Program-made: the position numbers and the translations under genes
In this document: one piece after another, positions 1 to 6,876 of the stretch
Layout: each line of letters starts with the position of its first letter
Position numbering within the stretch: position 1 is the first letter of the stretch
The notes under the pieces: model-generated
Database searches by the model: none
Told to the model about the DNA's origin: nothing
Seen by the model: the letters and a program-made list of their open reading frames with translations, nothing else
Virus record (IMG/VR): IMGVR_UViG_3300033233_000168
Coordinates: 1-23,257 of that record
Direction: 5' to 3' (one strand)
DNA: 23,257 nucleotides
DNA from: a virus

Positions 1-1408
1 CTGCCACCGTCGCCAGCGGCTTCGGCTTTTCAATGTTCTGGGTTCGAGGTTCAGGGTTCGACGGTTCTTCCAGCGGCGGCTTCTCCGCCGTCAGCTCGTC
101 AATCGTGCGCTGCAACCCGTGCTCGTAAAGAGTTGCCGGCGGGGCCACTGGCGTCCCCTTCTCAGCCGCCGCCGGCGGAGTATTGGGAAGCTGACGCGGT
201 TCTGTAGGCTGAGACGCCGAAGGTTTATCCGGGACGAAACTGGCGGGTGCCTTCCCCTTTTGGGAAGTGCCGCCTAGGCTGATTTCGCTGCCACCGCCCT
301 CAATGCCGAGACTCTTGAAAAACTCTGGGGCAATCCGCGCCTCGGTCTGGCTGGTCGTCACGCCTTGGCGCAATGCCTGTCCGGGTGCTTCCAACTCGGA
401 ATTGATCTGGCGCACCAAGTTCAACTCTTCCGGCGTGGCTTCACCCGTGTTCGCCCGGCGGTAGATGTCTTTGACTTCCGACGCGCTGTAGCTGGTCCCG
501 TCGCGCTTCAACGCCACCTTGGAAACCAAATCCTTGAAACGTCCCTCGGGCAGCTTGCTGACGCGCTCGCCCATCATGCCCATGATCAGCATGGTTCCGA
601 CGTTGCTCGAAAAGTCGATCCACGCTTGCGGGCGTTGTTCGGGTGGTAACCGGCTGATTGTAACCAAGCCATCAGCGCCGACGACGCCAGCGCTTCCAAA
701 CGCCTGGCCAACGTGATTCAAGACGGCGGCCGCGGTGGCGTTCTGGACGCCCGATTGCTTCGCTACCGCCTCGACGATGGCGCCGGAATACTTGCCCACT
801 TCGGGCAGGATGGCACCGATGACGGCTTGCTTGGGGTCAATCGCCTTGTCGCTGGATATACCAAAGGATAACCCGCCGCTCATGGCTGGAGCCATTCCTC
901 CGGCGGTCATGCCCGACATGAGCGCCAGCCGCGGCGCCGACTCGGCGAGTCCGCCCAGACCTTTGACCGCGACTTGCTGGTAGCCGGGTAGCAGCCGCGT
1001 CATTTTATCGACGGGCATCTCTTCGCCGTTCCAGCCGGCGGAAATGTTCTCGAATGGCGCTTCGGGTGTGATCGCTTCGCCCCCAACTAGAAGGTTCGCC
1101 GTGTCCGCCAGCGCGCCCTTGATGACTCTCCCGCTGGTATCCAGCGTCCGTCCGGGGGCAAGCAACGCCGCGCGTGCCGATTCCCGCTCGGATTCGCTGG
1201 GTTGGTTTGCCTGAAGTTCCGCCAAGGTCCGGTCGCTGGACGGGTCCACCATGCCGGATTCCATCAAGGACCGCCCGTAAGCCGTGGCAATCGGGTCCAG
1301 TTCTATCGGGGCGGGTTCGTCGGCAACGAAAGATTTCGGCGCCGCTGCCTCATCATCCGGGATGAAGCTTTTGGGCTGATCCGGGATGAATGTTTTGGGT
1401 GTGCTCAC
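1..1408 (-). CDS. N-terminal part of a very long virion/ejection-type protein (3' end beyond the window)
   Basis: An open frame of 469 codons runs without a stop from a GTG at 1408 to the left edge, so the gene is truncated by the window. GTG was chosen because it overlaps the stop of the upstream gene as GTGA. The protein opens with a short repeated motif: TFIPD at residues 6-10, SFIPD at 14-18, SFVAD at 26-30, and again SFVPD at 390-394. Residues about 147-215 are rich in Gly, Ala and Met, with amphipathic or weakly hydrophobic stretches, and residues 266-281 are similar; this would suit membrane contact. After residue 380 it becomes a Pro/Glu/Lys-rich linker. It is the last gene visible in the late block, where T7 has gp15/gp16 and N4 has its virion RNA polymerase. 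I infer a DNA-ejection or internal virion protein; the visible part shows no enzyme motif. Confidence 0.75.
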   Translation of the reverse strand, partial: MSTPKTFIPDQPKSFIPDDEAAAPKSFVADEPAPIELDPIATAYGRSLMESGMVDPSSDRTLAELQANQPSESERESARAALLAPGRTLDTSGRVIKGALADTANLLVGGEAITPEAPFENISAGWNGEEMPVDKMTRLLPGYQQVAVKGLGGLAESAPRLALMSGMTAGGMAPAMSGGLSFGISSDKAIDPKQAVIGAILPEVGKYSGAIVEAVAKQSGVQNATAAAVLNHVGQAFGSAGVVGADGLVTISRLPPEQRPQAWIDFSSNVGTMLIMGMMGERVSKLPEGRFKDLVSKVALKRDGTSYSASEVKDIYRRANTGEATPEELNLVRQINSELEAPGQALRQGVTTSQTEARIAPEFFKSLGIEGGGSEISLGGTSQKGKAPASFVPDKPSASQPTEPRQLPNTPPAAAEKGTPVAPPATLYEHGLQRTIDELTAEKPPLEEPSNPEPRTQNIEKPKPLATVA

Positions 1409-2265
1409 TCAATTTTGCTCCATCCTTCGGGCAATGTGTCGCTGGCGTCCACCGTGCCACTTTCGCCGTTTGGCCCTTTCACCTTCACCCGCTGGCCGCC
1501 CGGTTCCGCGCCGGTTGTTCCACGTGGAACAGCGCTGGAAACCCGCGTTGTGACGTTGGTTGTCTTGGTGATCGGCGTGCCGACCCGGGCGAACGGGCCC
1601 GGCGGTGTTTCTTTGACTGAAGTCGTAGTGCTTCCGGTAGGGGCGGGGGCGCCCTTGAGGAACTGTTTGCCGCGCTTCACAAACTCTTGCCCGCCTGGAC
1701 TGGTGAACACTTCCGGTGTGGCGCTGTCGGTCTTGAACACGTCAATACCGTGCGTGGTTTTCATGTCCGTAGCGAATTTGTTCGCCGCTTCCGGATCCTG
1801 AAAGCTGAACTGGGCGCCGCCGACGTTGAATTGTGCCGCAAAAGCCTTCTTGTTGGACACCTGAAGCTGTTTCCCGGGGAATTTCTTGGCGTATTCCGAC
1901 TGCATAGCGGCGAGTTGTTCCGGCGTCCCGGTCAATGTCATGCTCGTGCCGCTCACTGGGTCGGTGACGTCCGCCTGAATGTGCGGTTGCATCGCAAGAT
2001 TCAGCCGCTTCTCTTCCCGATCACCGCGCGCCTTCGAATCTTGATCGAGGCGGGTTTCGCGGTCAGTAGCCAAATTGAACCGGCGATTCCCCTCTGTCTC
2101 CATGCGATCCTCGCGCTGCGTTTGGGTATTGCGCATCTCGCGCTCCATGGCGAGGCGCTGGGCTTCCCGATCGTTGATGACGCCCTGTTGCTTGCGCCGT
2201 TCAAAACCTTCACCCACGCCTGTAATGGCGTTGTTCAACATTTCCCAGTCTCGATAGTTTGGCAT
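1405..2265 (-). CDS. Coiled-coil internal virion-like protein, 286 aa
   Basis: Residues about 15-95 are very rich in Arg, Glu, Gln, Asp and Lys with many ER/RE pairs and few hydrophobics, which predicts a long charged helix or coiled coil. Residues about 96-200 look like a small globular domain, and the C-terminus is a Thr/Pro/Gly-rich tail. The start ATG lies 13 bases after the upstream stop with a weak GAGG element in front; the stop overlaps the next gene as GTGA. No catalytic motif is visible. Its place between a paralogous pair of internal-virion-like genes and the very long last gene suggests an ejection or internal core component, but I do not recognise the family and the role is inferred from position only. 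Confidence 0.8.
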   Translation of the reverse strand: MPNYRDWEMLNNAITGVGEGFERRKQQGVINDREAQRLAMEREMRNTQTQREDRMETEGNRRFNLATDRETRLDQDSKARGDREEKRLNLAMQPHIQADVTDPVSGTSMTLTGTPEQLAAMQSEYAKKFPGKQLQVSNKKAFAAQFNVGGAQFSFQDPEAANKFATDMKTTHGIDVFKTDSATPEVFTSPGGQEFVKRGKQFLKGAPAPTGSTTTSVKETPPGPFARVGTPITKTTNVTTRVSSAVPRGTTGAEPGGQRVKVKGPNGESGTVDASDTLPEGWSKIE

Positions 2266-2278
2266 GGTCGTGTCCTCG

Positions 2279-3343
2279 TTATCCGAAAGCGCCCGCCTTG
2301 CCCGCCGCGCCGGCGGTATTGATCAGCGCGCTCAATCCCGCCATCCACTGGTTGGGCTGGCTCATGGCGGCATTGTAGCCGGTCACCGCATTGGCGCCTG
2401 CCTGAGCCGACGTGTTCCCGCTCATCACCGGCAACGCCTGTCCGTTGACCTGTGGCGTTGGACCGTTCTGCGCGCCGCTAAGGCTCGCGAACTGGCTTTG
2501 CGGTGTGACGCCGTTGACTTCAGAACTCAGGTTGGCCATGTCCTGCTGGCGCCGGCGATAATCAATGTCCTCGGGGGTAGCACCGCTCGACGCGAACGCC
2601 AGCGCCTTGCGCCGGGCTGCCGCCGCCCGCGCGTTGCCGGCTGAACCTGTGGTCAATGGCTGGGCGTAGTCCGCGCCCTGCCCGCCGCCACCGCGCGCGC
2701 CCGTCGCTTCCGCCACTGCCCGATCCAGCGTTTCGCGGTCGAACTGGTCCAGCCCGCTGCCGGCCTTGAGCTGGTCGCCTACTTGACGGTCCAGTAAATC
2801 GGATACGGGGTGATTTGGTTCCCGGTTTGCCTGTTCACCAATCAACTCGTGCATCCGCTGCCGGGCCGCGAAGCTTTCCGGGTCCGCCAGCTTTTCCTGC
2901 GCCAAAGCCGAGTCGATAAATTGGGAGTCGTATTTTTTCGACAACGCCAGCGAGTTTGCGGCGTTTTGTTCCGCCAGTTTTCCCTGTGTGTCGGCGGTGC
3001 CGTAACCCTTGAAACTCACGGTGTATTTGCCATTGGATCCAATCCCGGATGCCAGGGCGCTTTTGATGTGCTCCCGCAGTCCGGAAAATTCTCCGCCGCG
3101 TTGAAACATCGGGCTCGCGAGCAAATCTGCCGCTTTGACACCGGGCGGCAACGCAAACGTGTAGTCCTCGCCCTTGGCTGCTGCCGCTTCCATGCCGCGC
3201 AACCATGGTAGAAGCTGGGCTTTGGCGTTCGACAACTGCCGGCTGCTCGATGCCAGGTTGGGCTGGTTCGGTTGGCCCACGCCGGCCGCGCTCATCCCCA
3301 TACTGATCCCGGTCAGTCCCAAGCTGACAATGGCCATACTCAT
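2279..3343 (-). CDS. Internal virion-like protein, 354 aa, paralogue of the gene at 3840-4829
   Basis: The start ATG at 3343 overlaps the upstream stop (ATGA) and has a textbook AAGGAGG nine bases upstream, so longer in-frame extensions are rejected. The first 22 residues are rich in Met, Gly, Ser and Leu and mildly hydrophobic. The middle is helical and charged; the end is Gly/Ala/Asn-rich. The segments TPEDIDYRRRQQDMANL (256-272) and SQFASLSGAQN (283-293) match SPEDVEYRRIQQALSNL and TAQFASVSGAQN in the gene two places upstream, in the same order and near the same relative position, so the two proteins are homologous. Composition and position fit podoviral ejection proteins such as T7 gp14. 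The family call is inferred; the paralogy is visible directly. Confidence 0.82.
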   Translation of the reverse strand: MSMAIVSLGLTGISMGMSAAGVGQPNQPNLASSSRQLSNAKAQLLPWLRGMEAAAAKGEDYTFALPPGVKAADLLASPMFQRGGEFSGLREHIKSALASGIGSNGKYTVSFKGYGTADTQGKLAEQNAANSLALSKKYDSQFIDSALAQEKLADPESFAARQRMHELIGEQANREPNHPVSDLLDRQVGDQLKAGSGLDQFDRETLDRAVAEATGARGGGGQGADYAQPLTTGSAGNARAAAARRKALAFASSGATPEDIDYRRRQQDMANLSSEVNGVTPQSQFASLSGAQNGPTPQVNGQALPVMSGNTSAQAGANAVTGYNAAMSQPNQWMAGLSALINTAGAAGKAGAFG

Positions 3344-3843
3344 AACCGTTTGCCTCCTTCCAAAGCGGGCAGATGCGCCTTCAGTGATTCCATCACCGTT
3401 TCCGGGGCGCCCTTCAGATATTCCAAGTAAGGAGCTGCGCTGACTTTCTCGACGATGGATTGAGGGTCGGTTCCTTCCGGCCACGGTCCGGGATGAAACG
3501 TCGTCCAGATGGTGTCCTCAAGAATCAGCAGCAAGCGTTGGGTTCCGGGGCGTGTTATTCCGGTGTAAGGCGCCTTGATATTCTGCCAGCCTCGATCCGG
3601 ACACCAAACGTCGCACTCGCCCTTGCTGACCACAAAAGGGTGCGTCGTCCGGTGAACGCGGGACACCACGATGGTGCCCTTGGGCATGAAGATTTCCCGA
3701 ATATACATCCCGGGAGTGAACCGATGAACGAGCGGCATGTTGACGTGGAAATCTTTCGCCGCGAGCGCCGCCTTCGTAAAGCGATCAAGCTTTTCCTGGT
3801 CTGCGACCTTTGGCAAAACTGGCGTTAAAAGGGTGGTATTCAT
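3340..3843 (-). CDS. Small cupin-fold protein, 167 aa
   Basis: Residues about 40-120 have the alternating hydrophobic/turn pattern of a single cupin barrel. IREIFMPKGTIVVSRVHRTTH places histidines at 64 and 68, followed by a conserved-looking KGECDVW turn (74-80). A second strand set includes APYTGITRPGTQRLLLILED and ends at H117 in TTFHP. The first cupin motif, G(X)5HXH(X)3-4E(X)6G, is only approximately met, so metal binding is possible but not assured. The protein has about the usual length for small stand-alone phage cupins that occur in tail and ejection gene blocks. It overlaps both neighbours by ATGA and separates two paralogous virion-like genes. A structural or sugar-binding role is as plausible as an enzymatic one. 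Confidence 0.75.
   Translation of the reverse strand: MNTTLLTPVLPKVADQEKLDRFTKAALAAKDFHVNMPLVHRFTPGMYIREIFMPKGTIVVSRVHRTTHPFVVSKGECDVWCPDRGWQNIKAPYTGITRPGTQRLLLILEDTIWTTFHPGPWPEGTDPQSIVEKVSAAPYLEYLKGAPETVMESLKAHLPALEGGKRL
3353..3359 (-). promoter_or_regulatory. Strong ribosome binding site (AAGGAGG) for the 354-aa gene
   Basis: AAGGAGG on the minus strand sits nine bases before the ATG at 3343 and lies inside the last codons of the upstream cupin gene. It is the strongest Shine-Dalgarno sequence I found in the window and settles the start of the downstream gene. Confidence 0.8.
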
Positions 3844-4829
3844 TGCTTCGGTCCCATCGCACCCGCCGCGTATTGCGTCGGGTTATAGCCCGGCCACTGC
3901 GGTCCCATCGCACCCGCCGCGTATTGCGTCGGGTTCACGGTTGGTTGCGTCCCCCAGATGTTCATCCCCGCGTTGAATGAATTCAATCCCAGACTCAGCC
4001 CGCTCGTGAACGGGTTCGCCTGTTGCTGGTTCGCCTGATAGATGCCATTGGCGAAGTTCACGCCAGTCTGTCCCGCGTTCGGATTCGTCGCCGCGGGCGT
4101 CTGATAGTTCACCGGGTTGAATGGCGCCCCCTGATTCTGCGCCCCGCTCACGCTCGCAAACTGCGCCGTTGGGCTCTGCCCGTGCGTGAACGCGCCCAGG
4201 TTGGACAAGGCTTGCTGGATGCGGCGGTATTCCACGTCCTCGGGCGATACGCCGCTCTTCACGTAGTTTAAAGCCTCGTCCTGCTGGTTGGTGCGCAGCG
4301 TGTCTGCCGCGTTGACAGTGGCGGTCGCTTCCTCGGCGGCTGGGGCGTTGCCTAAGTAGATGCCTTTGCTGACCTGATGACCACGGACGCCCTGCTGGAC
4401 TTCCTCGGTCATCTGCTTGTCCATCTTGCCAGCGGTCTGGAGCATCCCTGTGACTTGCTGTTGCAAGTCCTCGGCCATGGGCCGGTCCGGATGCGCCTGC
4501 GAGTCGGATAGAATCCGGTCGAAAAGGTCTTTCCGAGCCGCGTAACCATTGGGGTCGGACTGTTGCAGGTTGGCCAGCCGTTGCTTGATGAACTCCGGGC
4601 CGTAATTCGCCTGGATGTCCAGCATCGTCTGCGCCATCGCATCCGAGATGGCCGCGCTCTGGTCCGCGTTCCCCAGCCCGGTGAAGTCGTATTCCTTGCC
4701 GCCAATGGTCGCCTTGCCGCCCGTCTGGGCGAGGCTGTTGATCATCCATTCAAACGGGAAGTTGGCCGCATCCGCCTGGATGCCGGCAATCGCCGCCTTG
4801 TTGGGATCTGGAATTGATGGACTGCTCAC
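3840..4829 (-). CDS. Internal virion-like protein, 329 aa, with C-terminal 17-residue repeat
   Basis: The GTG at 4829 overlaps the upstream stop as GTGA and is preferred over a TTG six bases earlier. Residues about 60-150 are helical and charged (LANLQQSDPNGYAARKDLF near 85-103). The rest is Gln/Asn/Ala-rich, ending in two copies of NPTQYAAGAMGP 17 residues apart, encoded by a 36-bp identical direct repeat. Two blocks, SPEDVEYRRIQQALSNL (195-211) and TAQFASVSGAQN (221-232), are shared with the 354-aa protein downstream. Low-complexity Gln/Asn/Ala composition and the position after tail-tube-like genes fit an ejection or internal virion protein (T7 gp14-like place). The function is inferred; no enzyme motif is seen. 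Confidence 0.82.
   Translation of the reverse strand: MSSPSIPDPNKAAIAGIQADAANFPFEWMINSLAQTGGKATIGGKEYDFTGLGNADQSAAISDAMAQTMLDIQANYGPEFIKQRLANLQQSDPNGYAARKDLFDRILSDSQAHPDRPMAEDLQQQVTGMLQTAGKMDKQMTEEVQQGVRGHQVSKGIYLGNAPAAEEATATVNAADTLRTNQQDEALNYVKSGVSPEDVEYRRIQQALSNLGAFTHGQSPTAQFASVSGAQNQGAPFNPVNYQTPAATNPNAGQTGVNFANGIYQANQQQANPFTSGLSLGLNSFNAGMNIWGTQPTVNPTQYAAGAMGPQWPGYNPTQYAAGAMGPKQ
3849..3884 (-). repeat. 36-bp direct repeat, copy near the gene's 3' end
   Basis: These 36 bases are identical to 3900-3935. The period is 51 bases, exactly 17 codons, so the duplication keeps frame and encodes NPTQYAAGAMGP at the C-terminus of the 329-aa protein. Confidence 0.95.
3900..3935 (-). repeat. 36-bp direct repeat, copy nearer the gene's 5' end
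   Basis: Identical over 36 bases to 3849-3884. Full nucleotide identity, including third codon positions, suggests a recent duplication or ongoing slippage or recombination rather than an old protein repeat. Confidence 0.95.
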
Positions 4830-5251
4830 GAGCAAAACCTTTCCATGAATGTTGGTTCGTATTCAACCAAAACCGGCCTGGCCGCGCGCTGGCGGAACGC
4901 AAAGAAGCGTTTCACAAAGGGCCAGCGCCGCCGGGCCTGACGGAACATCTGCCGGCACGCCGCGCGCGTCCCTACCACTTCCCGCACCATCAAAGCTTCG
5001 CCCGGCGGAACCGGATGCCAGTTGAATTCCGCCGTTTCCGTTCCCGGTTGAAACGGCCACGCGAATCCCACGGCCTCAATCGCACCGCTTCCCGGTTCCC
5101 GGACGACGAATATCGTGCCAGCCAGCGCATGAAAACCCACATAAAGGAAAGTCGTGGTTCGACTCCAGCCACCGAAACACTTCCCCGCGTGGCCCAGGCA
5201 GAACTCCGTGACTTCGTGGACGCGCTCCCAAAATGGCTGTAATTCGTTCAT
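4826..5251 (-). CDS. Small virion-region protein, 141 aa, possibly GNAT-like (T7 gp13-position)
   Basis: ATG overlaps the upstream stop (ATGA), and the stop overlaps the next start (GTGA). The order of elements resembles a compact GNAT fold: an N-terminal helix (QPFWERVHEVTEFCLGHAGK), two beta strands with a turn (TIFVVREPGSGAIEAVGFAW), a later strand-helix containing VREVVGTRAACRQMFRQA, and a final PVLVEYEPTF strand. The usual acetyl-CoA loop (Q/RxxGxG/A) is not clearly present, so activity is doubtful. It lies between the tail nozzle-like gene and the ejection-like genes, exactly where T7 has gp13 (138 aa, small internal virion protein). I am confident it is a gene, less so of the GNAT resemblance. 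Confidence 0.75.
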   Translation of the reverse strand: MNELQPFWERVHEVTEFCLGHAGKCFGGWSRTTTFLYVGFHALAGTIFVVREPGSGAIEAVGFAWPFQPGTETAEFNWHPVPPGEALMVREVVGTRAACRQMFRQARRRWPFVKRFFAFRQRAARPVLVEYEPTFMERFCS

Positions 5252-6873
5252 GTTTCTTCGTTCAACGGGTTGATGAAAGCCGCCGCGCTCACGTTCTTCA
5301 ACCAGAACCAGCCGAATGGCGCCGCCGTCTCGATCTTCACATACGCCTCGTTGAAATCGATCAGTCCGCGGATGTTCTCCGTGATGGTGATGGGGCCGGA
5401 ACTCGCCAGCAGGAACGGCATGGTGCCTTCACCCAAAATGTCACCTTCCTGGGTGAATACGCCGGTCCAGTTCTTGATCTCAGCGTTGTCCGCAATCCAC
5501 GAAACCAGCACCGCGCTGTTGCCCGCGCTGAACTTCAGAATGGTGGTGTCGCCCGTTTTGGTCGTGATGGGCTCGTTGAAGAGCCAGCTCTTCGGCCATA
5601 CCTGCGTGGGATAGCCGACGGCGTTGTCCGTGTAGGTGCTGTCCTCTTTTTCCAACGTCGGCGTATCTTTCCACTGGTTCACGTAGCCGGTCGTGTCACC
5701 GAACACCAGTTTCGGGATGCCGAGGAAGCGGGTTACTTCCACACACAACCCGTTCCAGTTGGTCCATAACCCCAGCCACTTCCGCAACCGGCCATTCCAG
5801 ACGATTACCGCGTTGTTCGTCGCGCTCCCGTCGATGGGGACGAAGAAAAGCGCCAATTCCTGATACTTCTTCGCCGTGATGCCCGCCCAAGCCGACTGGT
5901 TGATCCGCGCGATGATGCTCTGGATCGGCTGGCTTAGGGTGTCGCCCAGTTCCCACTGGCCCGCCGCCGCCTGCATCCGTTGCACGCTCCGGATCCCGTC
6001 TTGGGCCATGAAAAGGATGTCGTTCCCGTAATTGCACCAAGCATCGCGACCGACACAGCCTATCCCCTCGGCAATCGGCGTCAGTTCCGCCGCGCTGAAA
6101 GCGCTGACCGTGCCGAAAAGTCCGTCTGAAACCGGGTTGGTGTCCACCAGCCAGATGGAATTGCGCTTGAGCACAGCCATGATATTCCCCTGCATCTTGC
6201 CAAGGGACACGATGGGATCCCCGTCACCGGTGCCGATCCGGAAACTGCGCTTCGTCCAGTCCCATTGGCCGGCAGAGAAGTCCAAGAGGTTGCTGACGTA
6301 GATGGTATCCGGAGCCGTGGCGCGCCCGGCGGCAAACATCCGGACCGTGTGCCACAGCAGAATGGTGGCGTCGCCAGGGCAATCGGCGTTCGTGCTGCCC
6401 GCCGCCGTGAATGCCGCGCCGTCGTAAATCGCCGCTTGGCCGTCGCCGTAAGCCAGCAGCAGCTTGTCGATGCCCTGCGCCATCGCCAGTTTGGCGTCCG
6501 CCGTGGGGGCAAAGCTGGCCGGCTTGGCCGCCGTAATGTCCGTCCACGCCCCCGCCTCATACTTGCCAATCCCGAAAGCCCCGGTGATGGTCAGGGCGGC
6601 AATAAGTTGGTGATAAGTCGGCGTGTCGAAATACTTGAGGCTCCGCGCCACTGTTGTTCCCAAAATGGGAAGCGTTGAAACCGTAGGGATTGCGTCCGCG
6701 CCGGGTCGCGTGCGCGCCTCGTAATTGTCCCGCACGAGCACGTTCAATAAGTGCTGGCATTGGTTGGGGTCGATCAGGGTGGACCGATGGAACGAGTTTT
6801 CCCCGCCGGAAAAGTCCTGTTGAAATTCCCAGCTTAGAACGTCGTCGAGTTGCTCATTTGATAATGATGGCAT
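5248..6873 (-). CDS. P22 gp10 / T7 gp12-like tail nozzle protein, 541 aa
   Basis: The N-terminal stretch around residues 21-58 (FSGGENSFHRSTLIDPNQ, then LLNVLVRDNYEARTRPG) is the type of opening seen in podoviral tail proteins of the P22 gp10 / tail tubular B group. The body contains repeated blades suggestive of a beta-propeller, for example LLLAYGDGQAAIYDGAAF, DTIYVSNLLDFSAGQWDW, NIMAVLKRNSIWLVDTN, NDILFMAQDGIRSVQRM, and NNAVIVWNGRLRKWLGLWTNW. Length is in the normal range for these proteins. It would form the distal tail tube/nozzle that plugs the portal-adaptor channel. It follows the adaptor-like gene by three bases and overlaps the next by ATGA. The exact subfamily is uncertain. Confidence 0.8.
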   Translation of the reverse strand: MPSLSNEQLDDVLSWEFQQDFSGGENSFHRSTLIDPNQCQHLLNVLVRDNYEARTRPGADAIPTVSTLPILGTTVARSLKYFDTPTYHQLIAALTITGAFGIGKYEAGAWTDITAAKPASFAPTADAKLAMAQGIDKLLLAYGDGQAAIYDGAAFTAAGSTNADCPGDATILLWHTVRMFAAGRATAPDTIYVSNLLDFSAGQWDWTKRSFRIGTGDGDPIVSLGKMQGNIMAVLKRNSIWLVDTNPVSDGLFGTVSAFSAAELTPIAEGIGCVGRDAWCNYGNDILFMAQDGIRSVQRMQAAAGQWELGDTLSQPIQSIIARINQSAWAGITAKKYQELALFFVPIDGSATNNAVIVWNGRLRKWLGLWTNWNGLCVEVTRFLGIPKLVFGDTTGYVNQWKDTPTLEKEDSTYTDNAVGYPTQVWPKSWLFNEPITTKTGDTTILKFSAGNSAVLVSWIADNAEIKNWTGVFTQEGDILGEGTMPFLLASSGPITITENIRGLIDFNEAYVKIETAAPFGWFWLKNVSAAAFINPLNEET

Positions 6874-6876
6874 CGC

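Noticed and set aside
30-70. Short GGTTCG/GGTTCA-type repeats near the left edge
   Set aside because: They fall within a Pro/Glu-rich coding linker and are too short and irregular to support a separate element.
3344-3484. 47-residue N-terminal extension of the 354-aa protein
   Set aside because: It overlies the cupin gene; ATG 3343 has AAGGAGG and an ATGA overlap.
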